Part shown: one piece after another, positions 8,707 to 18,222 of the stretch | Layout: each line of letters opens with the position of its first letter | Position numbering within the stretch: position 1 is the stretch's first letter | From: Heyndrickxia sporothermodurans | GTDB taxonomy: Bacteria > Bacillota > Bacilli > Bacillales > Bacillaceae_C | Assembly: GCA_018333075.1 (NCBI GenBank) | Contig: BORH01000004.1 | Location: 124,001-188,000, forward strand | Reading direction: 5' to 3' | Length of the DNA stretch: 64,000 bases | Made by a program: the position numbers and the translations under genes | The notes under the pieces: model-generated | What the model saw: the letters and a program-made list of their open reading frames with translations, nothing else | What the model was told of the DNA's origin: nothing | Databases searched by the model: none

Positions 8707-9906
8707 ATGATTAACAATAAAATACCTGTTACTGTACTAAGTGGTTATTTAGGAGCAGGAAAGACGACAATTTTAAATCATATATTGAAAAATAGGAATG
8801 GGCTGAAGGTTGCCGTTATTGTTAATGATATGAGTGAAATTAATGTAGATGCTGAGCTTGTAAAGCAGGGAGGGGGTCTTAGGAGAACAGAGGAAAAATT
8901 AGTAGAATTATCGAATGGCTGCATTTGCTGTACATTGAGAGAAGATTTATTAATCGAAGTGCAAAAGTTGGCTAATCAAGGTGATATCGATTATATAGTG
9001 ATTGAATCAACAGGCATAAGTGAGCCAATTCCTGTTGCACAAACATTTTCATATATTGATGACCAGGTGGGAATTGATTTAACTGGCGTTTGTCAATTAG
9101 ATACGATGGCTACAGTTGTAGATGCGAATCGCTTTTGGCATGATTTTGCTTCTGGAGAGTCATTAATTGAGAGGAGCCAAGCAGTAGGGAAAGAGGACGA
9201 AAGAACCGTATCTGATTTACTCATTGATCAAATTGAGTTTTGTGATGTATTAATTTTAAATAAATGTGATATGCTTGAAAGCAATCAATTAGACCAATTG
9301 GAAAGCTTTTTAAGAAAATTACAGCCAGAAGCTAAATTTATTCGCACAATTAATGGGGAAATACAGCCCTCTGAAATATTGAATACAGGATTATTTGACT
9401 TTGATCGTGCAAGTAGTTCCGCTGGTTGGCTGAAAGAATTACAAGCCGAAAGCCATACACCGGAAACGGAAGAATATGGTATTGGATCATTTGTTTATAG
9501 CAGTAGAATTCCTTTTCATACGGAAAGATTGAATGATTGGATTGAGCAAATGCCAGATGAAATTGTGAGAGCAAAAGGGCTTATATGGTGTGCAACTCGA
9601 AACAATGTGGCTCTTTTGTTATCCCAGGCGGGTCCATCTGTACAGTTAGAACCTATTGCTTATTGGATTGCTTCATTGTCAAAAGAACAGCAAGACTATT
9701 ATTTAGAGGAGAACCCTGAACTAAGACAACACTGGGATCCTATTTATGGTGATCGTAAAACAGAACTAGTTTTCATAGGAATAGATATGAAAAAAGAAGA
9801 AATAATCGATTCACTGAATCAGTGTTTATTAACTGAAGAAGAACTGGAAAGTAACTGGAGTAAACTAAATGATCCGTTTGATTGGCTAATTACTGAAGAA
9901 GCTTAA
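8707..9906 (+). CDS. zagA: Zur-regulated COG0523 GTPase metallochaperone (ZagA/YciC-like)
   Basis: A 399-residue cytoplasmic G3E GTPase. Walker A is GYLGAGKT (13-20), the metal-binding CxCC motif is GCICCTLRE (71-79), and the base-recognition motif is LNKCD. The C-terminal COG0523 domain is present. B. subtilis ZagA (YciC) is of the same length and hands zinc to client enzymes when zinc is scarce. The ATG at 8707 is chosen because GAGGAGG lies just ahead of it and because Zur box 2 falls inside the longer open frame. Two upstream Zur boxes and the downstream zinc-sparing genes fit the role. Orthology to ZagA rather than another COG0523 member is inferred. Confidence 0.9.
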   Translation: MINNKIPVTVLSGYLGAGKTTILNHILKNRNGLKVAVIVNDMSEINVDAELVKQGGGLRRTEEKLVELSNGCICCTLREDLLIEVQKLANQGDIDYIVIESTGISEPIPVAQTFSYIDDQVGIDLTGVCQLDTMATVVDANRFWHDFASGESLIERSQAVGKEDERTVSDLLIDQIEFCDVLILNKCDMLESNQLDQLESFLRKLQPEAKFIRTINGEIQPSEILNTGLFDFDRASSSAGWLKELQAESHTPETEEYGIGSFVYSSRIPFHTERLNDWIEQMPDEIVRAKGLIWCATRNNVALLLSQAGPSVQLEPIAYWIASLSKEQQDYYLEENPELRQHWDPIYGDRKTELVFIGIDMKKEEIIDSLNQCLLTEEELESNWSKLNDPFDWLITEEA

Positions 9907-9924
9907 ACTATTTTTTTATATCGT

Positions 9925-9945
9925 AAATCGTAATGATTACAGTTT
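9925..9945 (+). promoter_or_regulatory. Zur box 3
   Basis: A 21-bp Zur-type palindrome with half-site AAATCGTAAT and right arm ATTACAGTTT lies between the GTPase and S14 genes, about 35 bp before the S14 start. It suggests a separate zinc-controlled start for the ribosomal genes. Confidence 0.75.
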
Positions 9946-9979
9946 ATGGTGAATATGCATGAATGAAGGAGGTGGCAAT

Positions 9980-10249
9980 ATGGCCAAAAAATCAAAAGTG
10001 GTTAAGGAACAAAAAAGAAAAGTACTTGTTGAAAAATACGCTGAAAAAAGAAAAGAACTTAAGGAGAAAGGTGACTATCATTCTTTAAATAAATTACCTA
10101 GAGATTCCTCGCCTTCTCGATTAACTTATCGTTGTGAAATCACAGGGAGACCAAGAGGTGTGTTAAGAAAATTTAAAATGTCACGGATTCTATTTCGCGA
10201 GCTGGCGAATAAAGGACAAATTCCAGGTGTAAAAAAATCATCTTGGTAA
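9980..10249 (+). CDS. rpsN: Zinc-independent 30S ribosomal protein S14
   Basis: An 89-residue S14 starting [14 protein letters not shown] and ending [12 protein letters not shown]. It is the long form that lacks the paired CxxC zinc ribbon of the normal Bacillus S14; only one Cys is seen. B. subtilis keeps such a copy (YhzA, RpsNB) under Zur so that ribosomes can be built without spending zinc. The ATG at 9980 sits behind GGAGGTGG and gives the usual length. A start at 9959 would add nine unlikely residues and place the ribosome site inside the gene. It follows Zur box 3 and precedes L33. Confidence 0.92.
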   Translation: MAKKSKVVKEQKRKVLVEKYAEKRKELKEKGDYHSLNKLPRDSSPSRLTYRCEITGRPRGVLRKFKMSRILFRELANKGQIPGVKKSSW

Positions 10250-10276
10250 CTATATATTTTTTAGGAGGGTATGATG

Positions 10277-10426
10277 ATGCGAGTGAAAATTACACTAGCT
10301 TGTACAGAAACAGGTGATCGAAATTATATTACAACAAAGAATAAACGGAATCATCCAGATCGTCTAGAATTAATGAAATATTGTCCAAGATTAAAAAGAC
10401 GTACCATGCACCGAGAGACAAAATAA
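10277..10426 (+). CDS. rpmG: Zinc-free 50S ribosomal protein L33
   Basis: A 49-residue L33, [17 protein letters not shown] to MHRETK. Zinc-binding L33 has two CxxC pairs. Here the second Cys of each is replaced (ACTET and YCPRL), so this is the C-minus type resembling B. subtilis RpmGC. It lies 27 bp after the S14 stop. Of three consecutive ATGs, the last (10277) is best spaced from AGGAGGG (10263-10269) and matches the family start. With S14 it forms the zinc-sparing ribosome set. Confidence 0.9.
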   Translation: MRVKITLACTETGDRNYITTKNKRNHPDRLELMKYCPRLKRRTMHRETK

Positions 10427-10473
10427 TTAGGGCTATTATGTAAATAAGAGAAATTAGATGAAATGGGGAAATA

Positions 10474-11445
10474 ATGAAAATGAAATGGCGTTTAACTTCT
10501 ATTTTAGTTTTATTTGCAGCAGTCATATTGATTGTAGGCTGTGGGAAGAAAGAGGAGACTTCCACTGTAGATCAAAAATCATCAACAAATAAAATAAAGG
10601 TTGTAACAACCTTTTATCCAATGTATGAATTTACAAAAAACATAGCTGGTGATAAAGCAGATGTTCAACTATTGATCCCATCGACGATTGAACCACATGA
10701 TTGGGAGCCATCACCAAAAGATATGGCTAATATACAAAAAGCAGATGTGTTTGTCTACAATAGTGAATATATGGAAACATGGGTAGCAAATGTGAAAAAA
10801 AGCATTTCGAGTAATCAATTATCTTATGTTGAAGCAAGTAAAGGGATTACCTTAGGAAAAGGTGCAGAGGGTGAAGAGGAAGAGCACCATGATGATGAGG
10901 AAGAGCATCATCACCATCATGAAATGGATCCACATGTATGGCTAAGCCCTGCATTAGCTCAAATGGAGGTTGAAACAATTACCGCAGCATTGGTAAAGGC
11001 TGATCCCGATTACAAAGAAGATTATGAAAGAAATAGTGCAGCATATATTGTAAAGCTAAAAAAACTAGACAATGAGTTTCGTGAAGGGTTAAAAAATGTG
11101 AAGAAAAAAGAAATGATTACCCAACACGCAGCATTTGGATATTTAGCTCATGAATATGGTCTGACTCAGGTACCGATTGCAGGCTTAGCTCCGGATCAAG
11201 AACCTAGTGCTGCTAAGCTTGCAGAGCTAAAAGCTTTTGCCAAAGAACATAAGGTAAAAGTAATTTATTTCGAAGAGCTTGCTTCTCCAAAAGTTGCACA
11301 AACACTAGCAAATGAAATCGGTGCAAAAACTGAGGTGCTTCATACTCTCGAAGGATTAAGTCAAGAAGATCAGGATAAGGGACTTGATTATATGAAAGTA
11401 ATGGAAAGGAATTTAGAAATTCTTAAGAAAGCCCAGGCTGAATAA
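10474..11445 (+). CDS. znuA: ZnuA/AdcA-like zinc-binding lipoprotein of an ABC importer
   Basis: A 323-residue extracytoplasmic lipoprotein with lipobox LIVGC (Cys about 23). Cluster A-1 features include EPHDWEPS, an acidic His-rich loop (about 137-149) of the kind that gathers zinc, DPHVWLSP, and HAAFGYLAHEYGL. It captures zinc and delivers it to an ABC permease. The matching ATPase and membrane genes are not here and must be elsewhere. It follows L33 by under 50 bp, so it probably belongs to the Zur-controlled transcript. A strong terminator ends the block. Confidence 0.9.
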   Translation: MKMKWRLTSILVLFAAVILIVGCGKKEETSTVDQKSSTNKIKVVTTFYPMYEFTKNIAGDKADVQLLIPSTIEPHDWEPSPKDMANIQKADVFVYNSEYMETWVANVKKSISSNQLSYVEASKGITLGKGAEGEEEEHHDDEEEHHHHHEMDPHVWLSPALAQMEVETITAALVKADPDYKEDYERNSAAYIVKLKKLDNEFREGLKNVKKKEMITQHAAFGYLAHEYGLTQVPIAGLAPDQEPSAAKLAELKAFAKEHKVKVIYFEELASPKVAQTLANEIGAKTEVLHTLEGLSQEDQDKGLDYMKVMERNLEILKKAQAE

Positions 11446-11464
11446 CTTAAAAGGGAATATAAAT

Positions 11465-11498
11465 GCAAAAAAAGCGTGTGCATCACGCTTTTTTTTGC
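11465..11498 (+). terminator. Intrinsic terminator of the zinc block
   Basis: A 14-bp stem: GCAAAAAAAGCGTG (11465-11478) with CACGCTTTTTTTGC (11485 region to 11498) and a small loop. Its A/T-flanked arms would also allow it to work in the other direction. Confidence 0.85.
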
Positions 11499-11523
11499 AG
11501 TGTCTGTGACAGTAATGAATTAA

Positions 11524-11548
11524 TAAAAACGTAAGTCACCTACGTTTT
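11524..11548 (-). terminator. Terminator of the flavoprotein gene
   Basis: AAAACGTA and TACGTTTT (11526-11533 and 11541-11548) pair. Read on the minus strand the stem is followed by T residues, 16 nt after the stop codon of the glutamate-synthase-like gene. Confidence 0.6.
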
Positions 11549-11563
11549 CTTATCCTAGCATTA

Positions 11564-13174
11564 TTAATTAGCTATTCGTTCCTCAGATGGGGGCATTAAA
11601 CCTTGCACATATTCCTTGCCTGTATAGAGCTGGCCATTCATTGCTTTATACATGAGATGTTCCTCACTAAATTCAGTAGGTGAAGCAAGCCCAGCAGCAC
11701 CTGCGAGGTTGAATAATCCTTCTCTAGTTGAAATCACATAATTGCAAACACGGTACATTTTCTCTTCTACCACTAATGCTTTTTCCCGATTAGGATCTGT
11801 AGTGGCAACACCGACGGGACAAGTGTTGGAATGGCATGTTTGAGCCATGATACATCCAACTGATATCATAAATGCACGTGCCGTGTTGATTAAATCAGCA
11901 CCCAGGCATAGGGCATAGGCCATTTTATCTGGAGTAATTAATTTTCCAGAAGCAATGATGGTTACACGGTCACGAATTTTATATTTTTTGAGCATTGCAT
12001 GGACAATTGGAAGTGCGGTATAAAGCGGTAATCCAGGTCCATCCGCTAACTCTTGATAGGTCGCACCTGTTCCACCTTCACCACCATCAACAGTAATAAA
12101 GTCAGGAACCTTACCAACTTGCGCCATCGTTTTAATCATTTCTTCTACTTCATCACGGTTACCAACGACGATTTTGATGCCAACCGGCTTTCCACCGACT
12201 TCTCTTAGCTGTTCAATAAAGTCTAGCATTCCTTTTGTATCATGGAATTGACGGAAACGATTAGGACTATCAATCGTAGTCCATGGAGGTACACTTCTAA
12301 TCTCAGCAATTTCAGGTGTAACCTTTTCTGCCTCAACGTGTCCGCCACGGATTTTTGCACCTTGTGCAAGCTTTAATTCAAATGCCTTAATTCGATCAAT
12401 GCCACTTTTTTCTTTAAAACGCTCCCATGAAAAATCTCCATCATCGGTTCGATAGCCGAACAATCCAGGTCCTATTTGAGCAATGATATCGACATTTCCT
12501 TTTAAATGGTGGGAGGAAAGACCACCTTCTCCAGTATTCATCCATGTTCCACCAGCAAGTGCAAGTCCTTTAGATAAAGCAGTTATAGCATTTTTTCCAA
12601 GTGATCCGTAGCTCATTGCGGATTGACCGATTAGTCCATTTACATGAAAAGGGTATTTGCATTGAACTTTTCCGATAATGACTTGATCTTGTTCAGTCAA
12701 ATAATAAGGATCTACCTCTGCTTTTTCAGAGTGCTCCTTCCGGCTCATTAACTTTTCATTATCAATCTTATAAAGATAAGTAGATATTTTTGGCTGCTGA
12801 TTTATTCTTAAATCTTCTCTTTGCTTTGGAAACATCGCGTTACGTATATAAAAACCTGCATCCTCGAAGTTGCGCTGTGATCCAAAGGAAGTAATCCGCT
12901 GTTTATACTTCCCGGATTTAACAACCCCTTCATATTGATTTCTTGAAAAAGGTTTCCCCTCATCATTATTTAAAAATAAATACTGTCTTAATTCAGGGCC
13001 GATTTTTTCCACTATATACCGGATACGTCCAAGCACTGGGTAATTTCTTAATACGGCATGTTCCTTTTGACGTGCATCCCTAAAGGAAATCCAAAAATAA
13101 AAACCGAGAGGCACCAGGAAAATGGCAACCATTAAAACAAAAATAATAACAATTAATACTTGTGTCCAACTCAT
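11564..13174 (-). CDS. Membrane-anchored glutamate-synthase-like FMN/Fe-S protein (YerD-like)
   Basis: About 536 residues. A single N-terminal membrane helix is followed by the FMN-binding barrel of the glutamate synthase large subunit: GEGGLSSHHLKG, KIVVGNRDEVEEM, TVDGGEGGTGATYQ, and a 3Fe-4S-type cysteine set in CIMAQTCHSNTCPVG. There is no amidotransferase domain, so it is not a complete GOGAT. B. subtilis YerD is the nearest named relative, and its reaction is not established. The ATG at 13174 behind GGTGAG is preferred; the open frame goes on to 13255 but adds only an unlikely leader. It is monocistronic. Confidence 0.85.
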   Translation of the reverse strand: MSWTQVLIVIIFVLMVAIFLVPLGFYFWISFRDARQKEHAVLRNYPVLGRIRYIVEKIGPELRQYLFLNNDEGKPFSRNQYEGVVKSGKYKQRITSFGSQRNFEDAGFYIRNAMFPKQREDLRINQQPKISTYLYKIDNEKLMSRKEHSEKAEVDPYYLTEQDQVIIGKVQCKYPFHVNGLIGQSAMSYGSLGKNAITALSKGLALAGGTWMNTGEGGLSSHHLKGNVDIIAQIGPGLFGYRTDDGDFSWERFKEKSGIDRIKAFELKLAQGAKIRGGHVEAEKVTPEIAEIRSVPPWTTIDSPNRFRQFHDTKGMLDFIEQLREVGGKPVGIKIVVGNRDEVEEMIKTMAQVGKVPDFITVDGGEGGTGATYQELADGPGLPLYTALPIVHAMLKKYKIRDRVTIIASGKLITPDKMAYALCLGADLINTARAFMISVGCIMAQTCHSNTCPVGVATTDPNREKALVVEEKMYRVCNYVISTREGLFNLAGAAGLASPTEFSEEHLMYKAMNGQLYTGKEYVQGLMPPSEERIAN

Positions 13175-13327
13175 TTTTCTCACCATCCCTAAAAAGTCTT
13201 CTACAAAACTAACTAAAACATAAAATAGAAGACTACTGCAAGCATAAATTTCCATTTACCTGCTTGGGCAGTGCTAAAGCACTACCAAAGCAACCCATAG
13301 ATCTTTAATCTCTTTTAATCTGCGAAA

Positions 13328-13381
13328 TGTCCATATCAGGTGGAAAAACCTCATATTTGTCCATTTAAGGTGTCAGGCACC
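13328..13381 (+). repeat. Dispersed intergenic repeat, copy A
   Basis: It begins TGTCCATATCAGGTGGAAAA, later TTGTCCATTTAAGG, and ends GGTGTCAGGCACC. Its last nine bases form the end of the TetR coding region. Three relatives occur at 34931, 44343 and 62038. Confidence 0.7.
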
Positions 13382-13999
13382 GAAAAAGCCTTTCCAGAAG
13401 ACATTTAGAGTGCTTTCAGCTGATTCTTGAATGCTGTTAAAGAGGGAGGTTCCATCGAGTTGTCGATAGTTTCCTACTTTTATTAATGCGAGATAGGAAT
13501 GGGTAGCGAATTTTACGTTGATTGTGGGAATTTCTTTTGTATCGATTGCTTCAAGGAGTGCTTGTTCAATACTTTTATACATATCTTCTTCAGCCATTTT
13601 CATTTCTTGAATCTGGTCACGGGATAATTCTGTCTTCATTTCTCTCATAATACTTTCAAGATCAAGTGAGGCAGTTGCCTGTAAGTGGGCAATTGTCACA
13701 TCAAAAAATCGGTCATATAAAGGCTTTTTTAAACTCATAAAGTGATCTATTATTACCTTAATTCGATTCATTAAAGAAATAATGGATTCTTTATAAAGCT
13801 CTGCCTTAGATTCAAAATAATAGTAAACAGTTGCTTTTGTTACATCAGCATTTTTGGCAACGTCATCAATTGAAACTTTTTGAAAGCCATTTTCAATAAA
13901 TAACTGAGCAGCTGTTTTTAAAATTAATTCATTACGCGGGGTATCTGAACTTTTTGATTTCGGTCTTCCAAGTGGTCGACTAGAATTTTTCTTTCTCAT
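13373..13999 (-). CDS. TetR/AcrR-family transcriptional regulator
   Basis: A 208-residue repressor. A basic N-terminal tail (RKKNSSRPLGRPKSK) precedes the TetR helix-turn-helix, TAAQLFIENGFQKV to SIDDVAKNADVTKATVYYYF (about 27-70), and a helical ligand domain. The ATG at 13999 is chosen because AAGGAG lies just upstream and within the longer frame from 14017. It is divergent from the MMPL gene, so it probably controls that exporter in response to a hydrophobic ligand. The last codons and stop (GGT GCC TGA) are supplied by the dispersed repeat, so the original C-terminus may have been altered by repeat insertion. Confidence 0.9.
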   Translation of the reverse strand: MRKKNSSRPLGRPKSKSSDTPRNELILKTAAQLFIENGFQKVSIDDVAKNADVTKATVYYYFESKAELYKESIISLMNRIKVIIDHFMSLKKPLYDRFFDVTIAHLQATASLDLESIMREMKTELSRDQIQEMKMAEEDMYKSIEQALLEAIDTKEIPTINVKFATHSYLALIKVGNYRQLDGTSLFNSIQESAESTLNVFWKGFFGA

Positions 14000-14188
14000 T
14001 GGATCGGCTCCTTGCAAATAATTAAAATCGTTTCTTTAAATTAGGCTGTTCATGTATAGTACATTACGTAATTATAACATTCCTAATATAACCTTGTTTT
14101 GTGGCATCTTTTCTAAAAAAATAATGCTTCTTCAATGTTTTGATTGTTTATTGAAATATTTGATTCAAAGATAAAAAGTAAAGATTCT

Positions 14189-14217
14189 TTGATAATTAAC
14201 TAACCAGTATATATAAT
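14189..14217 (+). promoter_or_regulatory. Promoter of the MMPL gene
   Basis: TTGATA (14189-14194), 17-nt spacer, TATAAT (14212-14217), about 50 bp before the MMPL start. No clear symmetric TetR operator was found by eye in the divergent region. Confidence 0.75.
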
Positions 14218-14265
14218 TATTTATAGCATACATTCCATTAATAATAAATGGAAGGGAGAATAGTT

Positions 14266-16494
14266 ATGAAACGTTTTCTTTTTAAATTTGTTGAAGCTAG
14301 TTCAAGTAGGAAAGGGAGGTGGGTAACATTAATCATTTGGGTTCTAATAGTTGGTGCTCTATCATCCATGTTTCCAAACGTCCAAAAAGTTACGAATAAT
14401 GGTGCAGCCAATTTACCTAATCATAAAATGTCTGTTCAAGCAGAAAAGGTTATTAAAAAACAGTTTCCAAATGAAACGGGTATTCCATTATTGTTAGTAT
14501 GGTATCGTGATGGAGGGTTAGAACAAAAAGATTACGGCCTTATTGCAGATTTATATAACCAATTAGATAAAGCCCCGCTATCTGCACAAAATTTTATTCC
14601 TCCATTAGGAAAATTGCCGCCACAGGCACTCACATCTTCTGCATCAGAAGATGGTACATCCATTGTGACACCTATTTTTATGAAAAAGGATGCAACGACT
14701 GATGAGTTAAAGGCTGATTTAAACGTTTTAAAAAAACAACTTATCGAATTAGATTCACCATCGATTTATAATAAAAAGCTTAGTGAAAATGGATTGCATA
14801 TTAGGTTTACCGGACCCGTAGGCATTTCAACAGATGCTTCTGCGTTATTCGGTCAGGCTGATGTTACATTATTAATAGCTACTATTTTACTAGTTTTAGT
14901 TTTGTTAATTATTTTATATCGTTCACCAATACTAGCGATTGTCCCAATTATTGGTGTTGGTTTTGCTTACGGTGCGACAAGTCCCATTCTCGGATTACTA
15001 GCAGAAAAGGGAACTATTGTTGTCGATTCACAGGCTGTGTCAATAATGACTGTATTATTATTTGGGGCGGGTACGGATTACTGTCTATTTTTAGTATCTA
15101 AATATCGAGAATGTTTACTTGAGGAAGAAAATAAATACAAGGCACTTCAGCAAGCAATTAGACATTCTGGTGGTGCAATTTTAGTTAGTGCTATAACAGT
15201 AGTCCTAAGTTTATGTACATTATTACTTGCACAATTTGGTTCCTATCACCGATTTGCGGTTCCATTCAGTTTAGCTATTCTTATTATGGGGATTGCCGCA
15301 TTAACATTGCTTCCAGCCTTGCTTTCAATTTTTGGAAGGGTATCTTTTTATCCATTTATTCCACGTACAGAAGAGATGATACGAAAAATAGAAAGACAAA
15401 AAGGAAAAAACATTCGTCGATCAAAACCACATAGTAAATTCAGTGAGAATCTGGGGAAATGGGTAACGAGAAAACCTTGGACAGTGATTTTATTAAGTGT
15501 AATCATATTAGGGATACTAGCTTCCTTTGCCCCTCGGATTCAATACACACAGAACTTATTAGAATCCTTTCCGAAAGACATGGCATCGAGAGAAGGCTTT
15601 GATTTAATGAAAGAGCATTTTTCTCCTGGGGAACTAGCACCTGTCCGGATCATTATTAATACAGAGGGGAAAAATGTTGAGTTATTAGATAGACTGAGCG
15701 AGCTTTCAATTGTGGATACAATTTCGGAACCGACAAAGGGAAAAGAAAATAAAGAAATATTAGCCTTTGATGTGAATTTAAACACTAATCCATACGATAC
15801 AAAGGCTGTAGAAGCAATTCCGATGATAGAAAAGCAAATAGCATTAGCTTTAAAAGATGCTAAAATTACTCCTGATAAACATTATTGGATTGGTGGTGAG
15901 ACGTCATCACTATATGATACGGAAGCAACCACTGCACGTGATATGAAGGTGATTGTACCTGTCGTCGTCGTTATTATTGCCGCTCTGCTTCTTATGTATT
16001 TACGCTCCATAGTTGCAATGGTTTATTTAATCTTAACTGTGTTATTTTCATATGTTTCCGCTTTAGGTGCGGGGTGGCTTCTTATACATTACGGGATGGG
16101 GATCCCAGCTATTCAAGGATTAATTCCCTTATATGCTTTTGTTTTCTTAGTTGCTCTTGGTGAAGACTATAATATCTTTATGATTTCGAGCATTTGGAAA
16201 AACCGGAAGAATCAATCACACCACAAGGCAATTGCAAAAGGAGTTAGTGAAACGAGTAGTGTAATTACTTCGGCGGGTCTTATTTTAGCAGGAACCTTTG
16301 CTGTGTTAGCAACATTGCCAATACAGGTGCTATTGCAATTTGGTATCATTACAGCGATCGGTGTTTTACTTGATACATTCGTTGTTCGACCATTATTAGT
16401 TCCTGCGATTACAACCGTTCTTGGACGTTTTGCATTTTGGCCAGGAAAATTGTGGAGAAAACGAGAAAAGGCTTCATCTGAATTTAACGAATAG
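14266..16494 (+). CDS. MMPL/RND-family membrane exporter (YdfJ-like)
   Basis: A 742-residue polytopic membrane protein with the duplicated MMPL layout: helix 1, a large extracytoplasmic loop, a block of five helices, then the same again. Motifs include GAGTDYCLFLVSKYRE in the first half and ALGEDYNIFMIS in the second, the acidic intramembrane positions expected for proton coupling. Relatives export lipids or hydrophobic drugs; B. subtilis YdfJ is a close-type homologue. The ATG at 14266 follows GGAAGGGAGAA. It is divergent from the TetR gene and ends in a strong terminator. The substrate is unknown. Confidence 0.88.
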   Translation: MKRFLFKFVEASSSRKGRWVTLIIWVLIVGALSSMFPNVQKVTNNGAANLPNHKMSVQAEKVIKKQFPNETGIPLLLVWYRDGGLEQKDYGLIADLYNQLDKAPLSAQNFIPPLGKLPPQALTSSASEDGTSIVTPIFMKKDATTDELKADLNVLKKQLIELDSPSIYNKKLSENGLHIRFTGPVGISTDASALFGQADVTLLIATILLVLVLLIILYRSPILAIVPIIGVGFAYGATSPILGLLAEKGTIVVDSQAVSIMTVLLFGAGTDYCLFLVSKYRECLLEEENKYKALQQAIRHSGGAILVSAITVVLSLCTLLLAQFGSYHRFAVPFSLAILIMGIAALTLLPALLSIFGRVSFYPFIPRTEEMIRKIERQKGKNIRRSKPHSKFSENLGKWVTRKPWTVILLSVIILGILASFAPRIQYTQNLLESFPKDMASREGFDLMKEHFSPGELAPVRIIINTEGKNVELLDRLSELSIVDTISEPTKGKENKEILAFDVNLNTNPYDTKAVEAIPMIEKQIALALKDAKITPDKHYWIGGETSSLYDTEATTARDMKVIVPVVVVIIAALLLMYLRSIVAMVYLILTVLFSYVSALGAGWLLIHYGMGIPAIQGLIPLYAFVFLVALGEDYNIFMISSIWKNRKNQSHHKAIAKGVSETSSVITSAGLILAGTFAVLATLPIQVLLQFGIITAIGVLLDTFVVRPLLVPAITTVLGRFAFWPGKLWRKREKASSEFNE

Positions 16495-16500
16495 AGCGAG

Positions 16501-16530
16501 GCATCAGATTACGGGTCTGATGCTTTTTTT
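16501..16530 (+). terminator. Intrinsic terminator after MMPL
   Basis: GCATCAGA (16501-16508) pairs with TCTGATGC (16516-16523), followed by seven T residues. Confidence 0.9.
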
Positions 16531-16806
16531 CATTATTTATGAAATACAATATTTTCTTTACTTTTCTACGGGAAGGAAGTCTTCGTTTAACTCCTCGAGG
16601 TTAAATAACATTTTCAAAGGAGAAATAGCAAAATTTTTATTTTGGCGGTTGATATTTTAACCTAAGGGAAGATATTAATCTATTACATCTGATAAATTAC
16701 TTTTATTGCAGAATTCCTTAATTTATTGGGGATAACCCGTCTTTATCGTTGAATTCTTATTTTTAAGGGAGAGATGTCTTATTTATAGTCGAAATTTTCT
16801 TCAATT

Positions 16807-16933
16807 GTGTTGATAAATTTAAAAAATTCGTAGATAAAATTCAAAGTTTCGTAGATAAATAATGAAAAGTGGCCGAAATTAACCTTTTATCACTGATATA
16901 AGGAAAAGATCGCTGAATTACTCAATAACAAAG
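16807..16933 (+). repeat. Degenerate tandem repeat, about six units of 20-23 bp
   Basis: Units such as TTCGTAGATAAAATTCAAAG, then TTTCGTAGATAAATAATG, TGGCCGAAATTAACC, CACTGATATAAGGAAAAG and CGCTGAATTACTC share the pattern cG-n-(c/t)GA(t/a)AAA followed by A-rich sequence. Weaker copies may extend left to about 16690. The rest of the 510-bp gap (16531-17040) shows no gene. Confidence 0.45.
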
Positions 16934-17040
16934 TTCAGTCTTTATTAGTAAAACTAGAAATAGCCTAATCATTTTTTCATACATTTATAGAAGCAATATA
17001 TTTTAAAGCAAAGAATTAATTCGTCAATGGAGGTGAAGCA

Positions 17041-18222
17041 ATGTCCTTATATGAGCGCTATGAAAAGGTATTTTCGGATATCTCAAGACCCTTTGCTTTT
17101 TTGGATATGGATCATTTGGATTTCAATATTTCCTTTGTCAGAGAGCATTTAAAACAGAAGAAAATCAGAATTGCGACAAAATCGATCCGATCTATAGAAA
17201 TGCTGAAGTATATTGCCAATCAATTTCCGAGTTTAACCGGATGGATGACATTTTCAGCAAAGGAAACCTGTTTTCTATTAAAAAATGGTTTTGATCATTG
17301 TCTATTAGGATATCCAGTTTTAGAAAAGAATGAAGTCAATCAATTAGTTCCGTATATTCGTGAAGGGAAAGAAGTCATTTTGATGGTCGATTCAATTGAA
17401 CAATGGAAATGGTTGCAACAAATTGGTGAACAGCATGACATTATTTTTTCAGTTTGTCTTGATATTAATATGTCTTCTGCCTTTCCTTTTTTGTATTTTG
17501 GGACGAAGCGTTCACCATTAGTTAATGAAGATGAATTAGTCGATATAGTAAAGAAAGGGGTGACTTATAAAAATACGAAAGTCGTAGGTCTCATGGGTTA
17601 TGAGGCGCAAATCGCAGGTGTAGGTGATCAGCCGATGGAAAAATGGAAACGAGGAATCATGCCCTCCCTAAAAAAAGCGTCAATAAATGAAATCTCTAAA
17701 TGGAGGAAAAAGGCTGTTGAAATGACAGAACAATATGCTGGCAAACTAAAATTTGTGAATGGAGGAGGTTCAGGTAGTCTTGTATGGACTGCAGAACAAG
17801 AGGAAGTAACGGAAATTACTGTTGGATCTGCATTCTTTTTTCCAGGGTTGTTTAACCAGCACCTATCATTACCTTTAAAACCAGCTGCGGGTTTTGGACT
17901 ACGAATAACAAGACGACCAGAAGCAAATATTGTTGTTTGTCATGGTGGAGGGTATACAGCATCAGGCTCTAAAAGTATAGATAAGTTTCCAGTTCCTTAT
18001 CTTCCAGACGGGCTATATTATCTTGCGAATGAGGGGCCAGGTGAGGTTCAAACTCCTTTAAAGGCAAAAGGAGCTGTTCCTAATATAGGAGATACAGTTT
18101 ATTTCCGCCATGCAAAGGCTGGAGAATTATGTGAACGCTTTCATTTATTGCATGCCTGCCGTGGTGATCAGCTTGAAGCTAAATTTCGGACTTATCGGGG
18201 TGAAGGGGAATGTTTTCTTTAA
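17041..18222 (+). CDS. PLP fold-III amino acid aldolase/deaminase-like protein
   Basis: 393 residues with the alanine-racemase-like N-terminal barrel (AFLDMDHLDFNISFV, then KIRIATKSIRS, whose Lys is the likely PLP anchor) and a C-terminal beta domain. Relatives are annotated as amino-acid deaminase/aldolase or D-threonine-aldolase-like; substrate specificity cannot be read. The start follows GGAGGTGAAG. The end overlaps the next gene by 13 bp, showing translational coupling to the aldonolactone oxidase. Such pairs occur in other Gram-positive bacteria and suggest a joint, still unclear pathway. Confidence 0.75.
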   Translation: MSLYERYEKVFSDISRPFAFLDMDHLDFNISFVREHLKQKKIRIATKSIRSIEMLKYIANQFPSLTGWMTFSAKETCFLLKNGFDHCLLGYPVLEKNEVNQLVPYIREGKEVILMVDSIEQWKWLQQIGEQHDIIFSVCLDINMSSAFPFLYFGTKRSPLVNEDELVDIVKKGVTYKNTKVVGLMGYEAQIAGVGDQPMEKWKRGIMPSLKKASINEISKWRKKAVEMTEQYAGKLKFVNGGGSGSLVWTAEQEEVTEITVGSAFFFPGLFNQHLSLPLKPAAGFGLRITRRPEANIVVCHGGGYTASGSKSIDKFPVPYLPDGLYYLANEGPGEVQTPLKAKGAVPNIGDTVYFRHAKAGELCERFHLLHACRGDQLEAKFRTYRGEGECFL

